From Setaria digitata (taxonomy: Eukaryota > Nematoda > Chromadorea > Rhabditida > Setariidae): DNA of 64,000 nucleotides. The translations under genes and the position numbers were made by a program. The stretch is from assembly GCA_003640385.1 (NCBI GenBank), contig RCAB01000035.1, positions 124,001 through 188,000 of the forward strand, given 5' to 3'. Below are positions 40,272 to 54,200 of this stretch, one piece after another. The notes beneath the pieces were generated by a model. The model made no database searches, was not told the DNA's origin, and worked only from the letters and a program-made list of their open reading frames with translations. Numbering within the stretch: position 1 is the first letter of the stretch; every line of letters begins with the position of its first letter.

Positions 40272-42236
40272 GTGTGCTGCTGAGGATCGGACCCACCCTC
40301 TCCCTCACTTTTCTGCGGTTGCAAGGCGTTGTTAGACTGTCTTGACCTTTCGTCTGTTGCGCGAGAAATTTTTCATTACTGACACCGGGAGCCGATAAGG
40401 TTCATCCAAATCGATCAGATCAACCATTGATTTGTTGATAATCATTCGAAGATTAAAATTGAATTTTCTTCTCAATTATTCAGAACTTTTGTTTCACCCA
40501 AGAAAGGTATTATTAATTTTCTGTGTTTAAGATGAAGGATCTAATTGTGGCTTGAAAAGTAATTTCATGTTTTGCAAATACTACTTCCTCACACTAAGAT
40601 TGAGTTGTAGACTGGGCTTGCATGTCCGCGAGAGATAGAGATCTTCTGTTAAGTATGAGGAGCTTTTGAAGATTTCAAGATTTAAACTAGTTTTATTCTT
40701 GATGATATTAGCAAGTGATTTGTTTATTGTGATTTCGCCGCAAGACGAAAATAAATTAGTTTGGTAGTTGCGCCAATATTGTATCTACAACGGAGATTTA
40801 TTGGCAGAAGAAGTGTTTGCAATCTCTCTGTCTGTTAATTTCCGTCATACTCACAAAGCATTTAATAATTTGATTAGCAAGTGTTTTTGCACAAAAGGTT
40901 GGTTGAAACTAGGAAAAAGAAACTTTCAGTTTTGACAATAAAGTGTAAATCCATTTTCAATTTATTTGTTTCATCGTTATTTCCCTACTTCAAAATTATT
41001 TTTGAAGAAAATTGTGGCTTGCTTTTAACCACCACCACTTATCCATTCAGTAAACTAACAAATAAGCCTAAGGCCTAACTCCCTCAAGACTAATGCCATT
41101 TCAGCAACATTTGAAAAAGAATTTTGAAAATATTGTCCTCTTCCAAAGCAATATATACAACTTACATCCGAAAAGCTTATTGAATTAAGGCTCCCATTAT
41201 ATATGAATACATCATTGGCTCGATCTTTCTACCAGCTTGATCTCCCAACCAACCTTATTCTTGTTAGGCCGATCTTTCTACATCTTTAATAGCTCGATCG
41301 TCCTACCAGCTTAACTAGCCAAATTATCTATCAGTTACGTATCCAACCGTGTATGTGTTCTTTTACCCATCCTATTTAATTCTTCCTTAATTTCCGGTTT
41401 CTTTCCTGTTCCATGATTTCATGAAAATGAATTGCTGTCACCCGTTTCCTCTTTCTGATCAATTCTCATTCCACTATTTATTGTTGTTTGTGTGTTTTCC
41501 ATATGAATAATCAGTAAGGATCATGTATGAGCGTTTACTTAATTAAATTTTAACGTTTGTTCCAATGAGAAAATCTAATTTGCATCTAAAGCTTGATATT
41601 ATACTTTCAAAATAACAAGTGATATTTTTAGTGATTACATTTTTAAAACATTTGTTCTGTTCACATGTTTTTCATTGACAGAAGTACGTAAGTTTTTCAT
41701 TGTTTTTGATAGATATGACTGAAGTAAATAAGTAATTATATGATGTATGTCTTTTTCCACTTATCGTTTACAAAATTTTCTCATATCAAAAACTTGGTAT
41801 TCAATGAAAAATGAGTGATAAACAAGAAAATATTAATAAAAGTATTTTCTTATTCATTATTTACTTTCTATTAAAAATTTTTTATTTATTATTTACTTTT
41901 TTGTTTCAGCATGATCCATTACTAGTAAAGATATTTATGAATTAATCCCTGATTTATACTTTACAGATATTAAACCACCAATTTTTCGATATATTATTTT
42001 GCATCTTTCGGTTTGCTAATTCTCTCATTTATAATTCTTGTTTTATAAATTAGAACGAATATGAAATGATCAATTTTTGCCAATAATTTCGCTGCCTTTT
42101 ATAATTTGTTAGGTGTGACTATAAGTTTCAGTTATCTCATTCTAATTTTTTAACATCTGTTATTTGTTGTTTACGTTTTGAAATTGCTTTCGATTTTCTA
42201 CTACTGTTCATTATCACCAATTTTAGTATCTCCAAG

Positions 42237-45200
42237 ATGCCCTATGAGAGGCCAGATAATTTATCCGTAAGACTTTCATGTTCACGTATGTTAGCTAACT
42301 TGGGTAAAACTCATAATGAGCGAAATCAGGCTGAGGAAATTTCACTTCCACCAGCACTGCAACGTTTTTTGGCTGCGCCAACGTCGAGATCACCTCCTAG
42401 TCCTCAGGTTTGTTTGCTGTTTCTCTTTTCGTTAAAAATTGCCCTTTAAAGTTTTCTTAACTTTGACTGAAATTTTGGCGAAAAAAAAAGCACAAACAAA
42501 ATAACAGCAATAAAAATGTGAGTCGTACTGCAACATAAGCTCAATATTCCCTTCATCACCAAGCAGCTGTTCGGTGCGAACCATTCTTGAATAAGAATTT
42601 AAATTTTTTTAAAATTTATCAAGGAATTTCAGTGTTTTAAGCAATAAAAGCTTTCTTTTTTTTTTTTAAATACAGCAAAAGTCACGACAATAGAAATAAT
42701 ACAGACATGGGAAATTAGTGATGCATCATCCATGATAATATTGTATTGATAGTTAAAAGGTTACTATCATAGTTGTTTATATTCATTTATTCAAATATTT
42801 ATAGCGTTTGAAACCTTCCTTTTGCTAAAACAGTCATATCATATTACATTTAGTGAATACTATTCAATGTGCTGAACAAATTTGCATATTTGAGTAAATA
42901 TCAAATGACAACAAAAATTGCAAATTATTTATTTCATCGATACAGTTCTTAATTTCATTCTCACAGATATTACCGAATTCCTCTTGAATTTTTCAACTAA
43001 AAGTCAGCAATTTCCATGTACATTTAAATAAATACGATAAATTAAGAAGACAACAATAATTTTAATAATCAATTAATTGAATAGCCCTCGATTAAATGCA
43101 ATGTAATGAATGTTCTTGAAGAATTTTTTCCTTTCGTCCTTTTGATAAAAGTGATAGAAAAAAGAAAGTAAAAACTCTAAAATTATTATTAGTCAACCCG
43201 ACCCATAAACCATTTATCTTGTTGTGGTTTCTCAGAACCATATATCACCACGGGGAGATTCAGTTCCTTTTTGTCCCAATGATTTACTTTCCAGACAATT
43301 CGAAGTACTAGTTTACCATTTCACACGATTATAATTCATTTTGTCTTTGAAGTATAAACTTTCCCATTATTTGATATCCTTTGAACTGTACCAATTGTTC
43401 GTCTATTTAACAACTTTTCAGCTTAAATACTTTATTGCTGAGATTTCCGGCAGCTGATTTTCAATTTCGGTCCTTCTAATCTTTTGCAGTCTTTTCCACT
43501 TTGAAATTAGGTATTAAAAAGTGCAAAAAATTTTTCCTGGTCAGATGGATAATCCCAACAGTTTCGTTATAGAACCTTCCTGGTATATTCCGCAATATTT
43601 GATGAGGTGGCAAATTACCAACTAATTTCAACCAATTTTAAGGGCTGAAAAAGAAAAAAAAATTCATTTATTTAAATAGATTAAAAATTTCTGGAATGAA
43701 AAGGCAACTCAAATGATCAATACAGTGTAAACTGATCAGCATTGGTCAGTGATAAGTTGGTTGATAATTGCAAATGGCCAATTGACGCTATCACCTTTAT
43801 GACCAGTGTGATGAATGGATTTGTACATCCACACTTATTCCATTACTTGTCAGTACAACTGTCCATTTATTCATCTTTTTCTATCAGTCGGTTATTTAGT
43901 TCGAAACGAAAAGAAAGCTGATAAACAAAATATGTGCGCAATATATTTTAAAACACTTTTATAGAATAATTGCTGTGCCAACTTGAGTAGTAAAAAAAAT
44001 CAATGGTTATTGGATTGTTAGTGTAAGAATTTATTTCAAATTATAAACTCACATCTTTATATGCAAAATATTTGGAAATTTTGTGCTAAAATTAAAAAAT
44101 AAATAAATTCATATGGGCTCGATATGGTTGATTAAGGGAAAGAGGGAGTATTATTATTTTGCAGTATATAGTACATGACAATTTCTTCCAATGATATTGA
44201 ACTGTTTTTTTCACTTTTCTTTTTTTAAATTTTATTTACAACGAACTGGGAATCTGAATATAATAATAAACAATCATTTGATAATAAGTTGTTTCAGTTG
44301 AAAACAGTACTTCGACTAGCAGACGAAGATTTGGAAAATGTCACCGTACATGGAAATAGCTTCGTTTTTCGATCAAATCAGTCAGGCGTTTCGAAATCGA
44401 TCAGCAAATATACATTTGATCAAATTTTCGCATCTGATGCTACAATAGTTCGTCACCAAATCAATCTTTTGTCAAATTTCAAACATAGGGCTTTTTACGA
44501 AATGAATGAATACAATCTAAATATTTTGGCCAACGGAAAGCGTTTGGAAAAGTTTTTTTTGGTGAATGGACTCCCTCCATTTATTGTCACTTATATCATC
44601 CCCATAAATTTTCGAGTATACATTCAAAAATGAATCATGACTTTGATGGGTAGTAATAATTATGATAAATGAAATCGTAAGAAATCATGATACTCTAAAA
44701 ACCGTGATGTGAGATCATGTAACAAGCATGATAAAATTAAAAACTTTTTCAGCAACAAATATGTTCGGTATGTCTGCCAGATTTATTGCAAACATGTTTC
44801 AGTGGTTCCGATGCTTGCTTTATATATTTTGGTGCCGTTTCAAAAGGTAGAACTTTTTCCATAATTTGTTATCTGTCAGTTTAAAATTTTTGCTAATTTT
44901 CTCTGACAAATAAGTAGCAAGGCGATGAGAAGTGAATTTCAAATGAAGAAATATGTGAATTGCCAATTTAAATTATTCAAATTTCATTGGATTATTTTAT
45001 TGCCATCGATGAATCATGCGAATCGTAATTTTTATTGTTCATCGTAAATTATCATGATTTTATTGGTGCCTATAATGAGAAGAACGGATGGTGTCAGAAG
45101 TAATTTTGAAATAGTATAGGGAAAGGGACTCAGAGTTGACAGAACTGAATATTTGACATGGCATGTACTGATAAATGACAAAATCGAATATTTCTATGTC

Positions 45201-48200
45201 TTACCGGAACCGTTCAGTGCGTATACTGAATCAAGATTATCTTTACTGAACATCGTGATCTTGATATTGCAAGAGAAACTTGAAATTTGAAATATTAGTG
45301 CGCTGAGATTTTTAAGCAACATATTTATAGCAAAAATTTATAAAATGTTTCAAAAATAAAAATGCAGTTTTGAATGAGCTACTTACACTTTACTTTGACC
45401 CGGGGGATTTGGCGCACGGGAAAAAGGATGCTGGAGAACCCGAGGGAGTTTTTCAACAGAATTAATAGAGCAAGATGGGAAACGATAAAAATTTGCTGAA
45501 GCACCAAATGTGTTTAAGTTTTTCAAAAGTTTCGAACTTTTTCGATTTTTTTTTGCTTCTTTTTGCAAAATTTCGCTTTAAAGACAAATTATTTCCAGCT
45601 AAAAATGAATTACTTTATTCGCAAATGAGTCGGCAGAATTTCGCAGCAGTATCATCCGCCAGTATGGCTTCGGATTCAGCCGGTTCTTCATCCGGAACGC
45701 CATATCCGGGTATTTTTCCGTCTGCTTTTTTGCTCACATTTCGATTGATATCCGAATTGCGCCAACGTCGACCGGATTTTCATCATTCCGTCCGTATTTC
45801 GGCACTTTATTATTCGCAACGCCGTAATCTACTCACCGATCTTCTTGCTTCATTTATTCAACCCGGTTGGTCCAATCTAACCTTAATCTGCGTGTGTTCC
45901 ATAATCATTAATCAAGCTTCTTCTCTTTCTCATTTCCGGTGTTTTTCTCCTAATCAAAAGAGACTTTAATCTGCTATTTTCCTTTAAAAGATAGAGAATT
46001 TTGTTATTTTTAGGATAGCTTAACAGATAATTGCATAAATTTTGCAACGAAAAGGCCAAAATCATTAATCAGCAGGGTGTACGATCTCTAATCAATAGAG
46101 TAATTGGTGGCTTGCGCCAAAAAAACACTTTTTTTGTCTCCTTTTAACATTTGGTGTATTGGAGTATAGTAAAAAGGGCCATAATGTAAAAATAATTGTT
46201 AAGGAATTTTTAAAGTGCGAATTATAAAATTCTTCAGGTCGAAAAGTTTCGAAAATTAACAAAGAAACTGAAAATAAAAATGTAACTTCAAATCTAAAAT
46301 TTCTAAGTTTAGGGACTTCACAAGATGTTACAATTCGAGAAGATTCTGTACTGGGTATCAAAATAGAGAATCATAGTGAACTAAGGGTAGATTCAGTGGA
46401 ACAGGCGATGCTGATGATCGATGATATTATTCAGGCTAGAGTGATTGGTAAGTATTCAAAAACTCGTTTATTATCATTATTATCAATTCCTATTACCACA
46501 AGCTAAAATCCATGGATGTAAAAATTACGACGTAACATTTTTCTTCATGTTCTGAGAGAGAATTAAAAAGAATGTTACTAAAAGTGTTGAAAATACAAAA
46601 TACCGTTTTCGAGGAATGAAGTTTTTAGTGAGGATGCCTTTGTCGGCGTCTTGTTGATATTCATACCGTAAAACTGTGCATCCACAAGTACTGCTATAAA
46701 CTTTATGTCTCGATTGACGGATTTTACGACTTCCATCCACAGGAAGTTTATGTCGTCTTTCGGTCGTAAAATTTCGTAAAGTCGTGAGTTCATAGGAGTA
46801 GAAGGTTTGTATTCTGAAATAAAAAATGAAATGAAATGAAAATTTTAGAGGTGCAGGTGTACGTGAATGTGAGGCTATATACCGTATCTCACTTATAAAT
46901 GATACAGCATAAAATGCTTGTAATTCCACGAAATATTTAAATATGCAAAAATTTTTGACATATTCATAAAACCAGTGGAATTAATAGCCTAATGATTAAA
47001 GTTTATTGTTGTTTCTTCCGCTGCGATATACATCGAACCATAAAGTCTTTGCCTCTTTGGTGTCTCCGACAAATCTTAAAAAGCCGTCTAAATCACTAAA
47101 TCAGAATGTTCAAGCGGAAGAGAACTTCTTTAATTCAAAAATTAAAAAGGGGAAAGACTAAAGCTGAAAAAAAACTGTGTTAAATGATTATTATTATCAC
47201 CAAAATCATCATTACTATTGTGTTCATTTAGTTTAATAGAATGATAGCTTATGTTTTACTTCAGAAGATGAAAACGAACAACGATGTGGGCATCTTTTCT
47301 TCTATATTAATTTGTATAGGTTAGTTTTTCTTTTTTTTTTTTAAGAAGTATGGAAAAATTGCCTTTTTTCATTTTTTTTTTTGCCTGAAATTGCATATAT
47401 GAAGTGTTGAATTCTTTTTTTTTTTTTTTTTTTTAAATAAAACCATTGGATGATTCTGAATCTGCAGATTCTCGGTGATCTGAAAAGCTGATGAGGAATG
47501 CTACATCTTAATCTTTTTCCGATAGTTTAATTTCGGTACATTCACTGATTTTCAAAATGANCCGATAGTTTAATTTCGGTGCATTCACTGATTTTCAAAA
47601 TGAAAAAATATCTCGATTTCTTTAAGTTCATAATCCAAAAACTGAATTTTTTAGTTGTCAAAATGAGTAAAAAAATATTCCCATTCAGTACTTTGACGAA
47701 AAAAACTGTCAATATGCCCTAACAAAGGTATCATATGGCACAAAAGATTTCCTCCTCTTTATGGCTTACTATTGTTCTCGGGGTTACTGAGATTGTCCTT
47801 TTTCTTCGGTAAATGCTGATGCCAGTCAGTCTGCCGTCAAAATATTTTCACTTTTTACGAAAAATCATGAGCTGAATGGCATATTTCCCCAATTAACAGT
47901 TGAATTTAATTTGTAAAAATTTGAATCAATCTAATAACAACTGTTCTTCCAATACGATAATTCCTTTCACACTTTAAACTATTGACAAATGTTTGGATAC
48001 TAATCCAACTGATATGTAATCAAATTACATCCCTCATTTACAACTTGTGTACGTTAAAGATGCCACCATATAACACGAATTATTTGTCTGAAAAAATGAC
48101 AACACTCACCTATTGTATACATATAATCGAAATTAACACTTATACCACTTGCAACTGTAATTTTGAATGTTGTTAAAACGTGATGAGACGTGTTGTCTGA

Positions 48201-51200
48201 CGCACGTGCTTGATCAGTTGATACAGATGGAACTGATCACATGGAAAAGCTGATCATTTAATGTCTCAAATTGCTTTGAAAGAGCTTTGTCCCTCTATTA
48301 ATAGCAGTTATTTTAGATATAAGAAGAATACCTCCCAATTAGTCGGTGGCCGATCGAGGTTATGTCTGGTAGATTTAGGACTCGGTGAACGAACATCAAA
48401 AGGTGATGTACAGGCCATGACAATGCCTGTTATAACCAACTTATTGGTTGCATTATTCCAGGGACAACGATATCTTCCAAGCAGGTCTCTACATTATTTC
48501 ATTCAAAAAAAAAAAAAGGATTAAACTCATTAAATAATGCTTCTAGTCTGCTTAATTACTCACAAACAAGTATTGCTAATTAATGCTGTTAGTGTGCCTA
48601 ATTACACACAAATAAACATTGCTAATTATAACATTTGTTTGCATAACTGAAACTCCTTCAAAATTATTTCCTTTTTTGTTTCATTTTTAGACAAAGTCCT
48701 TTGTGTATGTTATTAAAAGAATCATTGGGCAGTGTACAAGTGAAAGCATCGCTTCTGTTTGCTTCACTTTCTGATCGAATTTCGGAATCAGAAAATATTT
48801 TACAAATGATGTCAAAAATTCAACGTGCTGCTAAGCCGCGAAAAACGCATCGTGTAAGTAATTAAATTGTTTGGTTGATGATGAAATTGGAATTAAAAAT
48901 GGTAATTTATAAATCGCTTGCAAATAAAAAATTATTAAAAGGTTTCTCAGAACATATCATTTGTTAGTTAAGAGGCTTACTTCCTGCATTTCCTTGACAT
49001 TGAAGGTTTCATAGGCTCTCTGAGATTCTAAATGATTTCAAATCCCAAACCTTCAGAAAATTATTCAATTTCTTTCCAAGCAGTGTGAAGTAAGCTCTTC
49101 AGTTAACGCTATCAGAGTTCAGGAGTCTTTATGTGAAGATGTGGTAATTAAACAATGAAATGTTAAATCCTTTTTAAGTAAGGTATGTGTTAGTTTTCAC
49201 TGAGCAAAATAGCTTCGAACTACTACTCCACGTTGTTTGTTATCATCATATTTTTAAAATTTTTCTCCCATCGTCAGCTGTTTCATTTATTCAAGCAATA
49301 AATATTTGAGATTAACGTCCTCTGTTATTCTTATAACTTATAATTACATTTTTTGCTTTAATCTGTTTATCAAGCTTGAAACCTAAATTCTTCAACTTTG
49401 AATCATAAGTTCGTAAATGAGCACTCTATTTTGCATTTTTTTTTGCATTTAAATTCAAATTTCATATGATTTAATGAAATTTGAATTATATTTTTTTGAA
49501 ATTGGCTTTGTAAAGGATTTTTGTAAATCTCTTTCCATAATAACTTGCATGATCATGATTTCGATCTTGAAATTTTTTAACTGAATGAAAATGAATTTTT
49601 GAAATTCTCAGTTTGTTAGGCAAACATTTTCCGTTATTTCTACACTACCTAAGAATATTTGCGGAATTCCCTGCATGAGAGCAGCGGCAAAATTTAAGTG
49701 ATTTATCATTTGCCGAAATTTCATTCGTCAACAAGTTTATAAGTAATATTCAGCTAATTATTACGGTGAATCGGAAATAGAAGAGAGAAGGAAAGTCTAA
49801 TTTCACATAGTGTCCTATTAGTTTTCTACTTAAATCTCTTTTTTTAAATACAGATTTACGTCTCCAAATTTGTTGAAATAGTTTCGGACTTCAAAAAAAT
49901 TTTAAGACAAAAAGAGTTGCTTCTTTGCTTCATGAAGTTTGGAAATAAGTAAATGTAAGTTTCTGCGCACAAATGTTTCAAAATTTAAGTAAGCAAAAAA
50001 AAAAAAAAACTATCAAACCAAAAAGGTAAGTATTCAAAAATAAACAAACAAATAAAAAAAATGAATGTTCAGCCAAACTGATTAGAAAACTACAAGCGAA
50101 ATCAGTTCAAGTCGTTTACCTCTCTTATCGATCTTTTAGGATCTTGCAATCAGAATGCTGTATGTCATTTTCAGGTTGGAAGCGATTCATCTTCATCCGA
50201 CACAACTCGTCGACGCTTGGCGGCGAACAGTGAAGGTAATTCCAGTTCCGAACAATCATGTGCCGAAACAGTCATCTTCCTCGGACCCTCTGTCAGGTTC
50301 ATTCTTCTAGATTTTCAGTTTACCCCGAGTCAGTTAATGCTTAAGCAGCAAGTTTGGAATGTATGGTCAGAACTTATTACAAGTTCTCTCAGTCTTGCCT
50401 AAGTTTATCACTTTATTTTGGTCTATGGGAAAAACATTCTATCCTGTTGCCACAGATAGCAAAATAGATGAGACTTCACTAGGATCTAATTAAACTGCTA
50501 CCTTAGGATGGAAATGTCAATTTGTAGGAAGAATGACCTGAATAGAAGTTTCTGGAATGACCCTCAGCCCTATAACACGGAGAAAATGCATTAATGTTTT
50601 TTTTACCGGCAAATGATTTTGTTCCCTCGTTAGGAGACGACAGAGAAATGGTATTATAGTTGAGTAAAGCTAAACAAACAAAAACTGTTAAATTTTCCTG
50701 CTCATTTATTTGTGGTTCAAAAATTTCGAACTAGTTAATCTAGTGTCCTTCTTTTTAAATTTTTTAGGGCAGAACCAACAACTGAATCACAACAGTCTAA
50801 ACGTAGGGCAAATGGAAATGGAATTGATTCAACAAAACGGAAAATGATCCTAGACTGGATCAGAGACACTCGAGAAAGTGATTATTGTCTACCTGCCAAG
50901 GTTTGTCGCCAAATAGTGTGTTGGAATAGGTAAATTGCCAGAGGAAATATCGTTCATTTCATAAGTTCAATATCTTTGTTTCTGATTGTAATACCTTGAA
51001 AATATTTCGAATCTCAACTAATTCATAATAACATTCATCTCTAAGGTGATTTCCGACTTTAATCACTAACAACTTGGCTGTTTGCTTATTAATCGACTGC
51101 CCTATCGGAACAGATGTCTTTTCAATCATAGTACAACCAACTTCTAGGTCAGTGTTAGCGTACAGTGTAATGAAGAAGACATAGACATGGAAAGTCTACA

Positions 51201-54200
51201 GCAGTACGGTTGTCGGCGACAACTAGACGATATTCTCGAAGATGACGAAGAAGCAAGTGGATGTCATTCACCGCGGAGCCTGCCCACCACTGAGCAACTT
51301 TTAGAATGCTTCCAGAATTTCGGAAGTCTTCAGCAGCCATTAAGTATCCTCAGCTTAGATAAAATATCTGCTTCAACATCTGGAAAAAGCGCGTCTGAAA
51401 ATGTTCGTACTATTCGCACATTACTTTCTTGACTTTTCAACTTAGCGATAAGTGAAAGCGTCATGTCATTGTTAATCAGTCAAACTTTTAGAAGCCACTC
51501 TAAAAAATGTGACTTGCACTGGAATGGAAGTTTGTTTTTTTTGCTATCGAAGTGTAACGTGCCATCAGTTGACGTAGTTGATTGATATCAGTATTAGTGT
51601 TCACGTGCAACGTGCATATCATTACGTATTAATTGATGACTATCAGTAATAGATTGCTCATATAGTAGTAACATCTACACTTACTTAGCCTTGTCAATAC
51701 CTGCATGCTTGTTCTTTTTACGCCCCACAGTTCAGGAAGTGGAAGATGATGACTTAGAACGAGCAATGGCTGCCAGTATCAGTTCCATTCGTTCGCATGA
51801 AATACTTTCACGCTTGAATGATGATCTATCGGAAATTCATTCTGAGGTTAGCATCAAAAATTTCATATTGCAAATTTGAAATTTTATTCAGTGCTCCTCC
51901 TTGTAAACAGATCAATGAACATATCGACGAAGAAGGAAGTGAGATGATAGGAGGAAAATAAATAACGGGATTTAGATGTCAGCACTGTTTGACAAAGAGA
52001 GTAGAACTGTTTGACAAATAAGCTTTATAAATGGAACCATTAATCCCTTATTTATCTCAATGTATTCGATGCTGACAAATGGTTCCTTACGTCTCGTTCT
52101 TGTTGATCGCCAGAATTTCTCCGTGTAATTACCGCATAATTAGCAATCATTTGGCGCACCAAACCATGTAACTACTGACTGTAAATTTCTGAATCCCATA
52201 GGCTAATTAATGGGCAGGGAAATTACCCATTCATTTGTTGGAGGGAGACTTTGAAATTTAAAAACTTTGAATGGAACAGCCTATCAGGCTAAATTCCGAG
52301 CGCGTGTGACATAGTGCTGGTAGTTTCCATTGGGACAAAACGGGTGAGGTGGGGGACATGTACAAGTCGTTCATTTGTTACGCTGGAAGATTGTAGAAAG
52401 AGATGCCGCCTAGTTCGAATTTCATTTATAAATTTATTGGTGACAGCATGCAGTGCTGGGAAAGTTTTTGTCACCCATCAATTACACCGCTCAAATAAAT
52501 CTTTTTTCTATCTTCTTGACAAGTTTTTTTTCTCTCTTTCTCTTTCCCTGTCTCTTTCATACAATTCTCTTTACATAAAAAGAAAGAAAAAAAAGAAAAA
52601 AAAACTTTTCGGCACTGAATATGGGTAACAAATTTGTTTTGATGAGTAAATTCTTAGATTTATTGTAATTGCGATAATATTTTTCCTTCATAGTTCGCAT
52701 TCTCTCTGGTTGGAATAAATTTTTAAGAGAGGAAAAATAGTTGCATTAGAATGGTCGTTCAATCTTTTTAATATTTATTCAGTTTTATAGTATTTCAAAG
52801 CATGAAAGTGATATTCGTCTTCCAGGAAACCATTTCATCTTGGTTTTAAATTTTATTGATTGAGGTTAACAATCATCATAAAATGAAATTTTCAAAATGC
52901 ATTTACTGATGAGGCCAACTTTTAAATTTAGAAATTTACAAAAATTGCATTTTCCACTTGATTTCTTCTTTTTTCAGTCTTCCCCTCACAAACAACAAGA
53001 ATAAAATTAGGATGGAAAAAATTTTTTTTTTGTGCCGTTCTGAAATTGGGATAAATCTTTTTGAAAATAGTTTCCAGCTAAACGTTCCACACACAGATGA
53101 AAAGGGATTCATGAACTTCTAGGCGTTTTTTTTCCCTACTGAATATTCTGAAGTAAGTAACAGTCTTTTTAGCGATTAATTAAAAAAATTGATAACTAAT
53201 CGTGAAAACCCAGTTAGACTCATCAGCGATTTTTACTATTATCTGATGAGGAAAAATTTAGCACAAATACTGCGTTTGAAAGATCTAAAAATTAGTTTTG
53301 ATAAGTTTACGATTAATATCATGGTTTTGGAATATGTGATCAATCAAAAATAGACAAATTTTAATGAAGTAAAAGTTGCCAACAAGGTCAAAAATAGACC
53401 GAATTAGTGAGAAAAAAGAAAATTTCGTTTTAAATTTCAAAAGCTGATTGTCATTTCTATTAATCATTTTTAATTTCAATTTAAAACTCATTAACAGAAT
53501 TCAATGAAAATTAATCATATTCAGATTTCGTTGCAATGACAACATTCCGGATGAAAGTAAAAACCAAATATTTGGATGCAAACATAAAATTTAATTTCAG
53601 TTTAAAACTCATGGATAAAAATAAGTGAAACCAGTTTAGTCTTTTTCATATCAAAATCTTGATCAAATCTCATAAAATAAAATTCGAAAAAAAGTGCTTC
53701 AGTTCTAAATGTGATTGATTGAAAATGACATCTTACAATATTCAACTTGTTAGTAATGCATAAAATTAACGGATCTTTCTAATTTCATTTGTCTCAGTTC
53801 ATTTGCTTGTTGCGTCCTTTTTGCCCTTGTCAATAAACAGAATTAAACGAAGGATTTGAATAAATTCTTAATTCAAATTAACATTGAATCAGAGTAATAA
53901 AGGATGGGAGCATAAAACAAGGATATTTTTCGTAGTTGTCATCGAAAAAAAAAAAAAAAATTATTGAAAAAAAGACTGAAAAGGTGATTGCTTAATTTTC
54001 CTGGAATCTTTCAACTAGTCTTAAAATTTTAAATTACTATCTACATTTTGAAACTTATTGTGCGATAAATTGGTGTTTTCAAATATAAATTCCAAATTTT
54101 ATTTTTCATGATAAAAAGTAAACCAAAATATTTAATTTCATTGATAGAACAAGCGCTTTACATTTAAATCTGCTTCAATTTTTGTTGTAAAAGCTACCCA

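Noticed and set aside
40012..40308. 98-codon minus-strand ORF in the GC-rich island
   Set aside because: Overlaps the + strand candidate exon, is Arg/Ser/Leu-rich as expected for an antisense frame of GC-rich DNA, and has no recognisable domain.
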